A DNA stretch of 64,000 nt from Heterobilharzia americana (lineage: Eukaryota > Platyhelminthes > Trematoda > Strigeidida > Schistosomatidae). Location: the NCBI GenBank assembly GCA_944470555.2, contig OX104127.1, forward strand, positions 96,682,708 through 96,746,707, in the 5' to 3' direction. Positions 25,801-32,933 of this stretch are shown here, one piece after another. The translations under genes and the position numbers were made by a program. The notes below the pieces were generated by a model that did no database searches, had not been told where the DNA came from, and was given only the letters and a program-made list of their open reading frames with translations. Every line of letters starts with the position of its first letter. Within the stretch, counting starts at the first letter, position 1.

Positions 25801-28800
25801 AAAACTACCCCAGTAATACTCATCTTATCACATTACCAAGGTTGTCTTCCAGTTTTATCATACTTCCTTCATTATGTTTATTATTAAATTCCTTGTCATA
25901 TCTGTCATTTTCCACTTCCAGTTTTCACATAAAATGCTTTAATAAGTGTGTGATCAGGTTGTTCGGAATGTCTGGCGTAAATACATCACATTCTTCATTC
26001 CATATTAGAGTTGTTTGTTTGATTTATAATACACAGTGATATAGTATTATTTACTTGATGACGTTTCGAGGATAAATTATTGCTCATAATTGTATCAATG
26101 TAACCACACAACTCTCGACATCTGATTTTCATAGTTACGTCACCTCATATGATCTGTTTTTATTAGGTGTGGGTGTTGCTTCACCCAACACATATATGCA
26201 TGTTTTGGGTGACGCAACACCTATCAAGTAAATAATACCATATAACTGTGTATTGTAAATCAAATAAACAAATCTAATATGGAATTAAATTCTACCACGG
26301 TGCCCAAGTTGTACACCATATAAATCACATTCTTCAGATTACCTACGTCTTCTAATTACGATATCCAAATTAATAGTTTTTGTTTTGACAGCGGGTCGAA
26401 ACAACCGGTTCCACTTCAACAATTCGAGAGATAGAGCAGAGCTAACGGAAAGTCCACACATTCATCACTGAAATTTATGATAAGTAATTTTGCTGAATCG
26501 GTCTTGAAAAAAGGATGATTGAAGTAGGAAATCGAAATCACAAATCTTCAGCGATGAATTGACATCTATGTTGATTTATAACGGTATACATCAGATAACT
26601 AGTTTTTCAACTGACGAAATATATCCATTTATTCATGATTCAGAAAGACAAGATCTATATCATCGAGGAAATATTTCTTTTCAACAACTTTTTTATCAGT
26701 CGTACTTATAATCGATACAATGTCAGATAAACGCATTAAATGTTGCTCAGTCAATATACATATGACACAATTGGTGTTGGTGGTGGGTTGTGTTCATATT
26801 GAAGAAATAGAAAATGAGTCACTGAATAAAGAACGAAATGATATCAAATGGTGAAATAAGGGTCAAACGCTGTCACAGAAGTGTGAAACGTTGAAATTAA
26901 ATTAAAGAATATAAAAATAGGTCACTGAATAAGAAACGAATTGATTTTATGTTGTGAAATATGGGTTAAATGCTACCAGTGAAGTATAAAATGATGATAA
27001 TTGAACTGAAGTATACAAAGTGAAGTGAAATTGACAAAATAACCAAAATGAAGATAAAGAAAGTGGTTTCACAGAACGTTTTTAAATGCAAAGTTTTAGT
27101 TTCTTGTTCATGTATAACTAATGCTTCAGCTATGCCTAACTGGTAGAAACGTAGGCCTTTTGAGTAGTTCATTTTGACTTTGTATATTACCTTCAAGGAT
27201 GAATCTTGAAGAGCAGGATTGCCTACTCCATTAGGTGTTCATATGTGGATGTTATTTTTCTTCGTTGACTTTGGTAAACCCGACAGCGTTTTTGGAGAGC
27301 CCGCTTACAACGCCTAATATATTTGGCTCCACAAGAGAACGCAGATTTGTAGATACGCGTAGATGTGGACATAATCGACAGCCTACTTTTCGTGCATTGT
27401 CAAATCAAACGACGGCTAGAAAGTATCAGTCTGTCTAGCAGAATAAAAGGTACTATTGAGACACTGACAGACTATTCTTCAACACTTCGAGCATGAACTC
27501 CAAATCCAAGGTTAAAGTCTGATTTGAAACTGTAATAAAATGAGGGATAATTCGATTCTTTAGGTTTTTACCACATTTTCACTAACTATCTGATTCGCTT
27601 GCAACTTTAATGTCTTGTTTGCATAAGTAGTCCTTTACCTATATATAATCTGTGACCTCATAACATTTTTCACTAAATGAGAATCGTTATACAAATGGGT
27701 ATTATCTTCACTATGACATGTATATAATGTAAATGTGTTGTTTTGCAAATTCTTTACAGTTTATGTTGAGATTTCTTATGGATGAGTAGCTTTTCAACAA
27801 CGTCCGAGTGTGATGTTAACATGATTTCGACTCCAAACCCACCACCGTAAATTTCACCTGATCACTGACCATTTGTTCAGCTGTTTAGATATATGGTTGA
27901 ATATTTTTAGATTGCTCATTTGATAAACTATAATCTCTAAAATAATGAAAGAATGTCATTCAATCTTTTAGTAGACCCTAATACTCGTTGTAGATTTTTC
28001 GTTGCTGATGAAAAGATTTCATTCTTCTCCGTACGATTTCTTTCATTCTTCTTGATTAAAAAGGCTACATGTACTTTATCAAAATGAGAGGACAGAATTT
28101 ATGCGAACAATATTTATGAAACGCAGTGTGAAGTCATAGTCATTATTTATGGAGCTAACAAATAATTTAGCCTTCATTTCTCATTATGAGGAATTCTAAT
28201 TAAGGTGAAGCAGGTATGATAAACGTTATTCACTTGTATCATCACCTTGATACTTTATGCTTACTGTAGCATTTCGCTAGCGTGAAGTCCACTGGCTCAA
28301 AAATATGATTTCCAACCAGTGAGACCCTGGTTCAAACCACACTCTAGCCACCTAGACAATCAGGTAGACTCAGAATACAATAAAAATTAATGGGGAGAAA
28401 CAAATCTTGGTCGATCAGACAAAAATGTCCCGAATTTTCGATGTTTTATCTCTTCTTTTTAATCAAGGTTATATCTTCACCATTTACTCATAGAATCAGC
28501 TTGTACGCGTGAAACACCTCAAATACCGCGTGAACCTCTGCCGTAGACGTTTTTAAAGATAAACTACGAATAATTTTTGGATAAAGAAAAGCTTTCACCT
28601 AACTTGGCTGACCACATTTTTTCAGTTATTATCTAAACTGAGTCATTATATTATAATCCATTTCAGTTTACACAACATATTTGCATTTTAGATGTTGTCC
28701 ACCTGACCGAGCCCCTTTGGGTGGAATGTTCGGCGGATTCTTTCTGATACTCGGAGTGTTTACCGGAGTTTATGCTTCTCGAGGCTTCAATAGTCTTATA

Positions 28801-28806
28801 TATTAA
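2632..28806 (+). CDS. Equilibrative nucleoside transporter (ENT/SLC29 family), 3' part, five exons
   Basis: Rebuilt as join(2632-3099, 9787-9955, 15337-15422, 20410-20609, 28692-28806): 1038 bp, 345 residues plus stop, with every exon junction agreeing in phase and using GT-AG sites. ENT proteins carry nucleosides across membranes through 11 membrane segments; parasitic flatworms cannot make purines and depend on such uptake. The product starts at the end of segment 6 (FVRYY, compare FYRYY in human ENT1). A Ser/Asn/Gln-rich loop follows (about residues 10-150), then segment 7 with FPAV, segment 8 (CFLFFNLFAMLG), segment 9 (LWIPVWLR...CN), segment 10 with the ENT signature NGYLASL, and segment 11 ending at the C-terminus. 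Upstream exons coding segments 1-6 lie outside the window. Introns are 5-8 kb and full of repeats. The family call is firm; the substrate is inferred from family. Confidence 0.9.
3753..4217. repeat. Cluster of three palindromic MITE-like units
   Basis: Units 3753-3893, 3895-4031 and 4078-4217, each about 140 bp, each starting near AGTGACTTTAAGGCCACTC and ending with its inverted copy (GGTGGCCTTTAAAGTCACTC type). The arms continue inward with ACCAAT/ATTGGTT, so nearly the whole unit can fold into a hairpin. ATCATTT flanks units 1 plus 2 on both sides (3733-3739, 4032-4038), a possible target duplication. No coding capacity. Confidence 0.8.
4478..4606 (-). repeat. Dispersed repeat with a degenerate hammerhead-like end
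   Basis: Related to 30452-30580: both have ATGGCGAATATT, then GGCAAACG/GGTAAACG next to TTCATTTCCATG / TTCAATGTCATG and GATGTCGTCA / GACATCACC. On the minus strand the end reads like a hammerhead core (GACGACATC...AATGAAGCG), with stem II only partly kept. Resembles the ends of schistosome Penelope-related repeats. Confidence 0.5.
5978..6170 (-). repeat. Sm-alpha-like SINE, minus strand
   Basis: Read on the minus strand: a tRNA-like part with a box-B-like GGGTTCCGTCCC (6110-6099), then a hammerhead-derived segment CTGAGAAGTCCCATTCTAGG and AAGAAAT (6074-6048), then the tail CTTCCACGTTTATAG...TTCTCCAACTGATGTC shared with 22.95 kb and 10.05 kb. Core positions are mutated. Sm-alpha elements of schistosomes are known to encode hammerhead ribozymes. 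Confidence 0.65.
6221..6375 (+). repeat. Sm-alpha-like SINE, plus strand
   Basis: Box-A-like GTGGTAACGCACTGG (6249-6263), box-B-like GGGCTCGACCC (6283-6293), then CTGATGC (6323-6329), a GTGCTA/TAGGAC stem with one mismatch and CGAAAC (6344-6349), then CCAGGTTTCCAT. This is the Pol III promoter plus hammerhead layout of Sm-alpha. The core has A9 changed to C, so cleavage is unlikely. Lies head to head with the minus-strand copy just before it. Confidence 0.72.
9420..9612 (+). mobile_element. LINE reverse-transcriptase fragment
   Basis: Frame pieces read LILAVSLDLKIIFNSVDQGV and later VGDIGQGYLLSIL, corresponding to the LDLKAAFDSVDR and GVRQGCPLSPFLF motifs of SR/Perere-type reverse transcriptases. 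Stops interrupt it; no ends seen. Confidence 0.6.
9704..9738. repeat. (TAA)n microsatellite
   Basis: TAA/AAT repeats with one interruption, 50 bp before ENT exon b; close to the branch-point region of that intron. Confidence 0.9.
9787..9955 (+). CDS. ENT exon b: TM7
   Basis: Acceptor TTTTACACAG|CC at 9786 and donor CAC|GTAAGC at 9956. Starts in phase 0 and ends with one extra base. The product carries a hydrophobic segment with CLNIWCVFFCSLSIFPAV, where FPAV is the TM7 hallmark of ENTs, followed by a basic and proline-containing stretch. Confidence 0.9.
10035..10076 (+). repeat. Sm-alpha-like tail fragment
   Basis: TCTCTGATTGGTATCAGTCC and GTGATGAACACC match the tail found at 22.97-23.0 kb and, inverted, at 5.98-6.0 kb. 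No promoter or core left. Confidence 0.45.
10590..10905 (-). mobile_element. Penelope-like element, GIY-YIG fragment on the minus strand
   Basis: Read leftwards: HCIYRFKCTCGGTNKEWTHR, then PITKWLEK, AKHIVEIGHSIDTSTSFGPI and LKLAEALAI. This is the GIY-YIG endonuclease region of the same kind of element as at 25.6 kb, with the YIG core altered and several stops. In ENT intron b. Confidence 0.68.
11542..13107 (+). mobile_element. RTE-like LINE, copy B (5'-truncated)
   Basis: Starts inside the pre-RT region (TCCAGAAGTACTGAATACAG) and runs to the common 3' end (CTAGGAACCCAAGGGAC plus an AAT-type tail). Reverse transcriptase motifs are readable in pieces: DFEKAFDSVD (about 11940), DFVDDLC (about 12255), then the C-terminal LINE domain (RISNKELWP about 12770). 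Disabled by frameshifts and stops shared with copies A and D. Sits in ENT intron b. Confidence 0.92.
13787..13990. repeat. Foldback repeat with ~60-bp inverted arms
   Basis: CATATTGTCTAGTCCTGAGT (13807-13826) and, inverted, AGCACTCAGCACTAGACAATATG (about 13949-13971) are the cores of two arms ending GTCACTG / CCAGTGATC. The left arm, read on the minus strand, matches 22150-22253 (GAGCCTCCTA, GGTGGC, GATTGATAGAATTC, GACTCAGGACTAGACAA). Same family as the right part of the 21.9-kb element. Confidence 0.65.
14010..14205 (+). repeat. tRNA-derived SINE with hammerhead-like core
   Basis: Box A TAGCTCAGTGGTAG (14041-14054) and box B GGTTCGATTT (14085-14094) form a good Pol III promoter. Then a perfect hairpin GTAATAT-CTCTCG-ATATTAC (14105-14124), CTGATGA (14137-14143) and GAAA (14158-14161), then TTGCCGATTGCCTCCAACCA (14174-14193). 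Homologous to the minus strand of 21871-22060. No folded tRNA can be made, so it is a repeat, not a tRNA gene. Confidence 0.7.
15337..15422 (+). CDS. ENT exon c: TM8 (86 bp)
   Basis: Short exon recognised by phase and motif. Acceptor TATTTTCTAG at 15336, donor TTC|GTAAGT at 15423, and a length equal to 2 modulo 3 exactly joins exon b (one leftover base) to exon d (phase 0). It encodes WFVDVTCFLFFNLFAMLG and the end of the segment, matching the CFL.FN....G pattern of TM8 in human ENT1. Confidence 0.88.
18007..18028. repeat. (ATC)n microsatellite
   Basis: Seven ATC units. It creates His-, Ile- or Ser-rich false frames on both strands that have no other coding sign. Confidence 0.9.
18848..19608. 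repeat. Second cluster of four palindromic MITE-like units
   Basis: Units of the same family at 18848-18990, 19051-19188, 19216-19357 and 19484-19608, more diverged than those at 3.75 kb. Each keeps the GTGACTTTAA start, the AACCAATTAGG/CCTAATTGGTT inner pair and, in the middle, TATTTTATGAAAA next to a CCAGNCG/AATA segment. They sit in ENT intron c, just before exon d. Confidence 0.78.
20410..20609 (+). CDS. ENT exon d: TM9 and TM10
   Basis: Acceptor TTCATTATAG at 20409 and donor CCAAG|GTAAGC at 20610. The product has PRYLWIPVWLRTLFFIPF and a CN motif (TM9), then the TM10 signature FTNGYLASLGLMYAPR, the best-conserved ENT stretch in the window. It ends with two bases (AG) completed to Arg by the first base of exon e. 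Confidence 0.93.
20754..21337 (-). mobile_element. RTE-like LINE, copy C (3' end only)
   Basis: Minus-strand copy of the last ~580 bp of the same LINE: the 3' terminus CCATTAGGAACCCAAG lies at 20800-20785 next to a TTA-rich tail, and the copy is cut at about 21337 (GCAAGACAGG). Severe 5' truncation is typical of LINE insertion. Located in ENT intron d just after exon d. Confidence 0.88.
21864..22253 (-). mobile_element. 390-bp composite element: inverted termini, Pol III boxes, hammerhead-like core
   Basis: Flanked by the 13-bp direct repeat GATTAATCATTGT (21851-21863 and 22254-22266), a target-site duplication. The arms at 21871-21928 and 22070-22126 are inverted copies (GTTGGTTGGAGGCAATCGGC versus GCCGGCTGCCACCAACCA). 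Between them, on the minus strand, are tRNA-like boxes (box B GGGTTCGAATCTC, 21995-21983), a TATACC-TC-GGTATA hairpin and CTGACAA...GCAAAAAG. On the plus strand the right arm has GTGC-CAACAA-GCAC followed by GAAAC (22070-22088), a perfect stem II plus 3' hammerhead core. 22140-22253 matches the 13.8-kb foldback. Confidence 0.75.
22776..22831. repeat. (TA)n microsatellite
   Basis: About 28 uninterrupted AT repeats, just before the Sm-alpha-like fragment. Confidence 0.97.
22862..23000 (+). repeat. Sm-alpha-like fragment with intact hammerhead stem II and 3' core
   Basis: TCCCAG-TG-CTGGGA (22920-22933) is a perfect stem directly followed by CGAAAC (22934-22939), then the CTTCCAGGTTTCCAATGG tail. 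The 5' core (CTGATGA) is lost. GGAGAACCATTGAGAACC (22864-22881) and its near inverse (22961-22978) enclose it. It borders the Penelope-like element that starts at 22966. Confidence 0.6.
22966..24900 (+). mobile_element. Decayed Penelope-like element (RT plus GIY-YIG endonuclease)
   Basis: The N-terminal frame has LNSLVLDKKIVILLADKGRE and TVIMSKPDYVIK, the DKS+VILPADKGRATVVMD..DY block of Penelope-type reverse transcriptases, then LPRFYGRPNVQRADIPL (PRFYGLPKIHK...PLRPI) about 23305. At 24590-24760 it reads VYKISCEDC, IDQRIYEHQL, VKRSDISPL and ENNHNFI, the GIY-YIG/Uri domain; the YIG motif itself is lost to a stop. Dozens of stops, no terminal repeats recognised. Confidence 0.75.
25580..25816 (+). 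mobile_element. Penelope-like element, C-terminal end of the GIY-YIG domain
   Basis: The frame ends KGHRIDIKTILYRNCQTRIL, RFVEALAINKFKPALYVQKQ and LKLP before the stop at 25814-25816; this GH.VD....V.YR...LR.AEALAI...KP.LC.QK pattern is the usual C-terminus of flatworm Penelope elements. A T-rich tail and a palindromic repeat follow at 25997. Confidence 0.7.
25997..26285. repeat. Nested palindromic element (foldback)
   Basis: Outer arms of about 62 bp (25997-26058 and 26223-26285) are inverted copies sharing CATATTAGA, TTGTTTG/TTGTTTATTTGATTTA, AATACACAG and ATTATTTACTTGAT. Inside is a second hairpin with 21-nt arms (26172-26192 and 26201-26221) built on GGTGTTGC and CACCCAA. Follows the Penelope-like tail. 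Half of it recurs at 53018-53118. Confidence 0.75.
26816..27021. repeat. Diverged two-copy tandem repeat, period 103 bp
   Basis: GTCACTGAATAAAGAACGAA at 26818 recurs as GTCACTGAATAAGAAACGAA at 26921, each followed by a similar GTGAAATA.GGGT.AA..GCT stretch. Confidence 0.55.
27060..27200 (-). mobile_element. Penelope-like element, last residues of the endonuclease domain
   Basis: Minus-strand frame reads VIYKVKMNYSKGLRFYQLGI, AEALVIHEQETKTLHLKTFC and a hydrophobic end, matching the F.VIYR....R...LR...IAEALAI...KP.L..QK end of Penelope elements. Confidence 0.5.
28258..28385 (+). repeat. tRNA-like SINE (family shared with 43 kb)
   Basis: GATTTCCAACCAGTGAGACC followed by CTGGTTCAAACC (a good box B) and ATCAGGTAGACTCAG. 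Corresponds on the opposite strand to 42965-43080 (GATTTCCATCTGATGGG, GGGTTCGAGCTC, CGTCAGGTAG). In the last ENT intron, 300 bp before the final exon. Confidence 0.5.
28692..28806 (+). CDS. ENT exon e: TM11 and stop codon
   Basis: Acceptor TTGCATTTTAG at 28691. The split Arg is followed by CCPPDRAPLGG and a glycine- and phenylalanine-rich hydrophobic segment (FGGFFLILGVFTGVY), the last membrane segment, ending SLIY and TAA at 28804-28806. Ending right after TM11 is typical of ENTs. Confidence 0.9.
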
Positions 28807-29157
28807 CTGACTACCGTTAAATATTGATGAAACCCCCTGATTCTATAGGGTTATTGTTCTGCCAAAAATGTTCATTATATTTGTTCTTCACTGCAATACA
28901 CCTAGTCCTTCGGAGAGAAACATTTTGTCGAATCCAAATAGCGTACTGTTTTGACAGCTGACGTAAACAATTTGTACTCATCTGTTGTTTAACACACTGC
29001 TCATCCTTCATATAATGTAACAATGCACTACACATAATAGGGATGAAGTAGGCCATCGCAACTGAATTATATCTTATTTTCTTGTCACATAACGAGTTAT
29101 TTCTTTTCCCTCATCATAATCCAACCGCCTAGATGCCTTGGTTGTAAAGGGTTTGCC

Positions 29158-29163
29158 AATAAA
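29158..29163 (+). terminator. Candidate polyadenylation signal of the ENT gene
   Basis: AATAAA about 350 bp after the ENT stop codon, the first canonical signal downstream on this strand that I noticed. Another sits near 29198 (AAAATAAAAC). Transcript ends cannot be seen from sequence alone. Confidence 0.4.
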
Positions 29164-30451
29164 CTGACAAAACCACATCATTTTATCACAGTATTGTAAA
29201 ATAAAACTTTTCTGAATAATTCAAACAAGTTGAATTGTTTTTTTGCATAAACCTACCGGTTTAGAAGTGTTACCATTACATAACTGTTTGATTCTAGATG
29301 GATAAGTACTGTACTCGCATTTCGCTACTGTGACGTGAAAGTAGACGATAGGATTTCTGGTGATGCGAAGTCAACCGATCAGAAGTACCTATACAATTTG
29401 GTATTGAATTTCAGCACACATTCCTTTGAAATAACCCATGAAATATATTTTGATTAATCACTGGATTGCTGATAACCACTTGCTATCGACAATAGGCACC
29501 TCAACTCTTGAATTCCATTTTTTCAAGATCGCAGCAACCTACCTGTGACACGCGAATAAATCGTGAACTACTGAACACCAACTTGAAAACGACTTTATAT
29601 AATTAAAACCCCTGTAGTCTGCATCCATTTCGCAGGATAAAAATAGAGGTATGTTCAGTATCTAGTCCTCGCTACAGGATTTCAAATGGCAATTACTCTC
29701 GGCGAAACGCATGAGAGTAGACCTTTGTTTTTATAAAGTTCGTTATCGTTAAGAGAAATAACTGATCTGCAACCCAGATAAATCCCGATAGCAAGTTACT
29801 TTGCTCTTCTACATAAAGGGAGTAAAACTTGGGCACTGCGGTATATCGCAGATCCATTTCAGTCTGCTAATAAGAAGTGTTACACATTCACGTCAGGCGA
29901 TATGAATATGGACAATAAGTCACGTCCGAAACGTTGTCCAGTAAATAGTAGTTTCAATGGGCGACATTTCTAATAAACAGGCTAAAGTGGAATCGCTCTT
30001 CTACAGTCCAAGTATCATAAAGAATATTCTTCGACGACTGCATGCATTTACGACAAGAAAACGTATTCCGATCATTCATTCATTAGTTTGCTCTGCAAAG
30101 ACCTTGGCAGCATAGGTACCAGGGCGTCAGTTATCGGTTAACAAAACGAATATATTTTGTCAGTCCTCTAAACGTGAGAACTTATATTCTTTTGATGGCA
30201 GGAAGAAAATGAATCAGTCACTTCGCGAATACAAGCAAATGGAATAGCCTAATTCATAAACTTGCAATCCATGACGGTCACCAATTACAATCCGGTTTTT
30301 GTAAACTTAGAGGGAGTTAAACCACAATTTGTTCTTACACTATGCCTACCTTGGTAAACTTTATTTTCTTGGCAAGACTGGGATCAACTATGTTACACAA
30401 TTCAGTTAGAAGAAAACACTTTTAATTCTCATACTATATACAGAAGCTCCT

Positions 30452-30580
30452 TTAAACTAACTATGGCGAATATTTGCGGCTCAAGGTGTGGGTGCTCAGT
30501 GAATTTCTCTTTGAGCTAGGATTCTAGTTGGTAAACGTTTCAATGTCATGTTAGACATCACCCCAGCCTCATAAGGGGGT
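30452..30580 (-). repeat. Dispersed repeat with a hammerhead-like end, better preserved
   Basis: Minus-strand 30562-30533: GGTGATGTCTAACATGACAT followed by TGAAACG. ATGTC/GACAT form a perfect 5-bp stem next to GAAAC; the upstream core reads GGGTGATG instead of CTGATGA. Pairs with the repeat at 4478-4606. In the intergenic region. Confidence 0.5.
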
Positions 30581-32613
30581 GAAATAATTGGTTTACATAG
30601 ACATTTATGGCGTTATGAATATCCATGCAGAACCAATTACCCTACTCCCTTGTAAAGGTCTGATGCACTGGCGAGGACGTCTGACATGACAATGAAACGT
30701 TTAATTAGAGAACAACTCACTCTGAACAAAGCGTAAGTGTTAACTATCATGCTTATGAACGTTTCGCTGAAAACCGTCTGCACTACTCGCCATTTGATGA
30801 CTACAAACCAATCAGACACCAAAGTGATCACGGCTACATATAGTGGTTTTCTCTCAGAAATCAGCTTGGATTAAGGTGCATTGAACAACTAGCTTTTACC
30901 CACGTCCGATTTTTCAAGTTACTGATTGTTTTCCACTACTATGACGGAAAACATATACTACTCTAGACTACATCATGATAAGAATCGCTGTCATATTTAG
31001 ATAAATACCTGACTCACTAACTCAAATCTGCTATTTCTACTTTTGAACTCCGTATAAAGTAACTTTTACGTTACCACCAGAGACAAATTCATGGAGTAAT
31101 TGTGAAGCGTCTGGTATTTTAGGTTAACCTTTTCTTAATTTTCCTTTGAGTGGGGATGTTGGTTGCTTGCCATCACAATTCGGATACTTATAACAGTGTA
31201 ATCCATTTACAATAAGATGATAGCTTTTAGCTTAACGAGTAAACAACGAAGCACCTTGTTGCAGTGTGAACTCAGTAGAGTTTATCCGAGTAAACTTTAT
31301 CAGAGAGTATGAAGCTAGCAGCTTTCACTTCAACGTAAGATGACTAGTCCATTAAACTCATGTTTAAAGTGTCAAGTCTATCAACATGAAGAGAAATTGG
31401 TACGTATACCTTGGAATTTTCGCACCCATAGACAGCGAAGACGAGTAAGCCAAGTAAATGTATTGTATTTCGTGATTAGAAATTATTAAAAGTAACAGAA
31501 ACTAGTTGACCTTGGTATACAAGATAAAATTTCACTTCACAAAGGAGAATTACGGGGTGTTTTGTTAAAAGCTACTAGTGAATGACGACAGTTGTAAGGA
31601 CAAAAATGCAAACTAATCAACTGTGTATTGATTGATATTTAAATAATATTGACAGCGAAGAAAAAGAATTTCGGAAAATAAACGAACAACTTTGGAAGGA
31701 ACGTATAAGTTCTACCATGACTAGAATTGAGATTATTCTTTGAAACATTTTCCAATAACATTTCTCCACAATCTTACTGTTTACTTGGCAAATAGTAGTA
31801 GAAGATATATTCTACCTGTCAGCCCGTAAACTGAAAGTTACAGAATGTCTTCTTCAACCTCCAGAAATATTGATCAATAAACAAAGGCTAAGGTTAACAT
31901 TTTCAAAACTATTCATATAATTCTGTATGAATTTGACTATGAAATAACAACTATGAGCGAATTAGAAATAACAAGCAAAAACCATTTTGTTACACTTGTA
32001 TCACAATATTCACTGTAGAAGAATTCAAATCACACAAAAGAGAATAAATGAAAGCAAAAATTGCATTGATGAAATGACTAATATACACGTTCGACTGCAT
32101 AATATGACGTTATATATAACACAACATAAACCATTTCATCTCAAGGCAAATTCTAGAAAATAATTTTGAAGTTTATATTTGCTGTTTCACTTCTTTCTTA
32201 CCGGGAGTTATGTGCAACAAACAACTGGATCGGCTGGGTCAACCACATCCATCCAATGGGAAACAAAGGCCTGTACACATTAACACAAACGTAACTATGT
32301 ATATGAATGCATTAGTAAGAAGATGTTAGGAATCGAAGTGGTGAACAGTAGCAACCACCTATTAAAAATGTAACGATTTACATGATAGTAAATAAGATGA
32401 GACTGAAAAGATGAAGATGAATAACCTAATAATTAGATAGTATGAAGGTGGGTAAACTGTCACCGAAAGAAATTAAACTCCAAGTTGGTCGTTGTGATTA
32501 TATCTGAATAAAAATTTCAAAAGATGAATGAATAACAAAGAAATATGATGGACATGTATGACACTGTATTGCTATTTACTAATATTTAAGAGGTAATAAA
32601 AATAACTAAGTAT

Positions 32614-32619
32614 TTTATT
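32614..32619 (-). terminator. Candidate polyadenylation signal of the PHTF gene
   Basis: AATAAA on the minus strand about 57 bp after the stop codon. The 3' untranslated region would therefore be short. Confidence 0.5.
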
Positions 32620-32675
32620 TGTCTTTTTCCATCCTTCAAGATGAGTTTTCAATGAGCTTCAAGCCATAATCTTGT

Positions 32676-32933
32676 CTACCAATTGGATGGATTTAATTTT
32701 AATTTATATAACTTTAATTTAAAGCCCAATGATTCTGACAGTAGAGATGAAACGCATGATAGTAAAACTAATTTAAAGATATTGTACACCAATGGGTTCA
32801 AAGTCCAACCACAAACCCGAAAAGGACCATCAACTTCTTTCAACAAACTTTCAACTAAGCGTAAAACTTGAAATGTCAGCATTAAATCTTCTTTTTTATG
32901 AGGTTTAGATTCCATACTCAAATATAAATTGAT
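32676..32933 (-). CDS. PHTF last exon and stop codon
   Basis: Acceptor TTATTTGTATTTTAG before 32933; stop TAG at 32678-32676. It codes INLYLSMESKPHKKEDL, then LVESLLKEVDGPFRVCGWTL, NPLVYN and a hydrophobic end GFKLKLYKLKL, matching the C-terminus of human PHTF1 almost to its last residue. Confidence 0.94.
   Translation of the reverse strand: MNLYLSMESKPHKKEDLMLTFQVLRLVESLLKEVDGPFRVCGWTLNPLVYNIFKLVLLSCVSSLLSESLGFKLKLYKLKLNPSNW

Larger units (their letters stand above)
20610..28691 (+). other. ENT intron d (8.1 kb)
   Basis: The most repeat-dense stretch: LINE copy C, the 390-bp composite element, (TA)n, an Sm-alpha fragment, the Penelope-like element, two further Penelope ends, the nested palindrome, a tandem duplication and a SINE. 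27440-28250 holds nothing I recognise. Confidence 0.8.
28807..32675. other. Region between the two convergent genes
   Basis: Contains the ENT 3' untranslated region and candidate poly(A) site, the dispersed repeat at 30452-30580 and the PHTF poly(A) candidate. The rest is AT-rich with short frames only; no gene seen on either strand. Confidence 0.7.
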
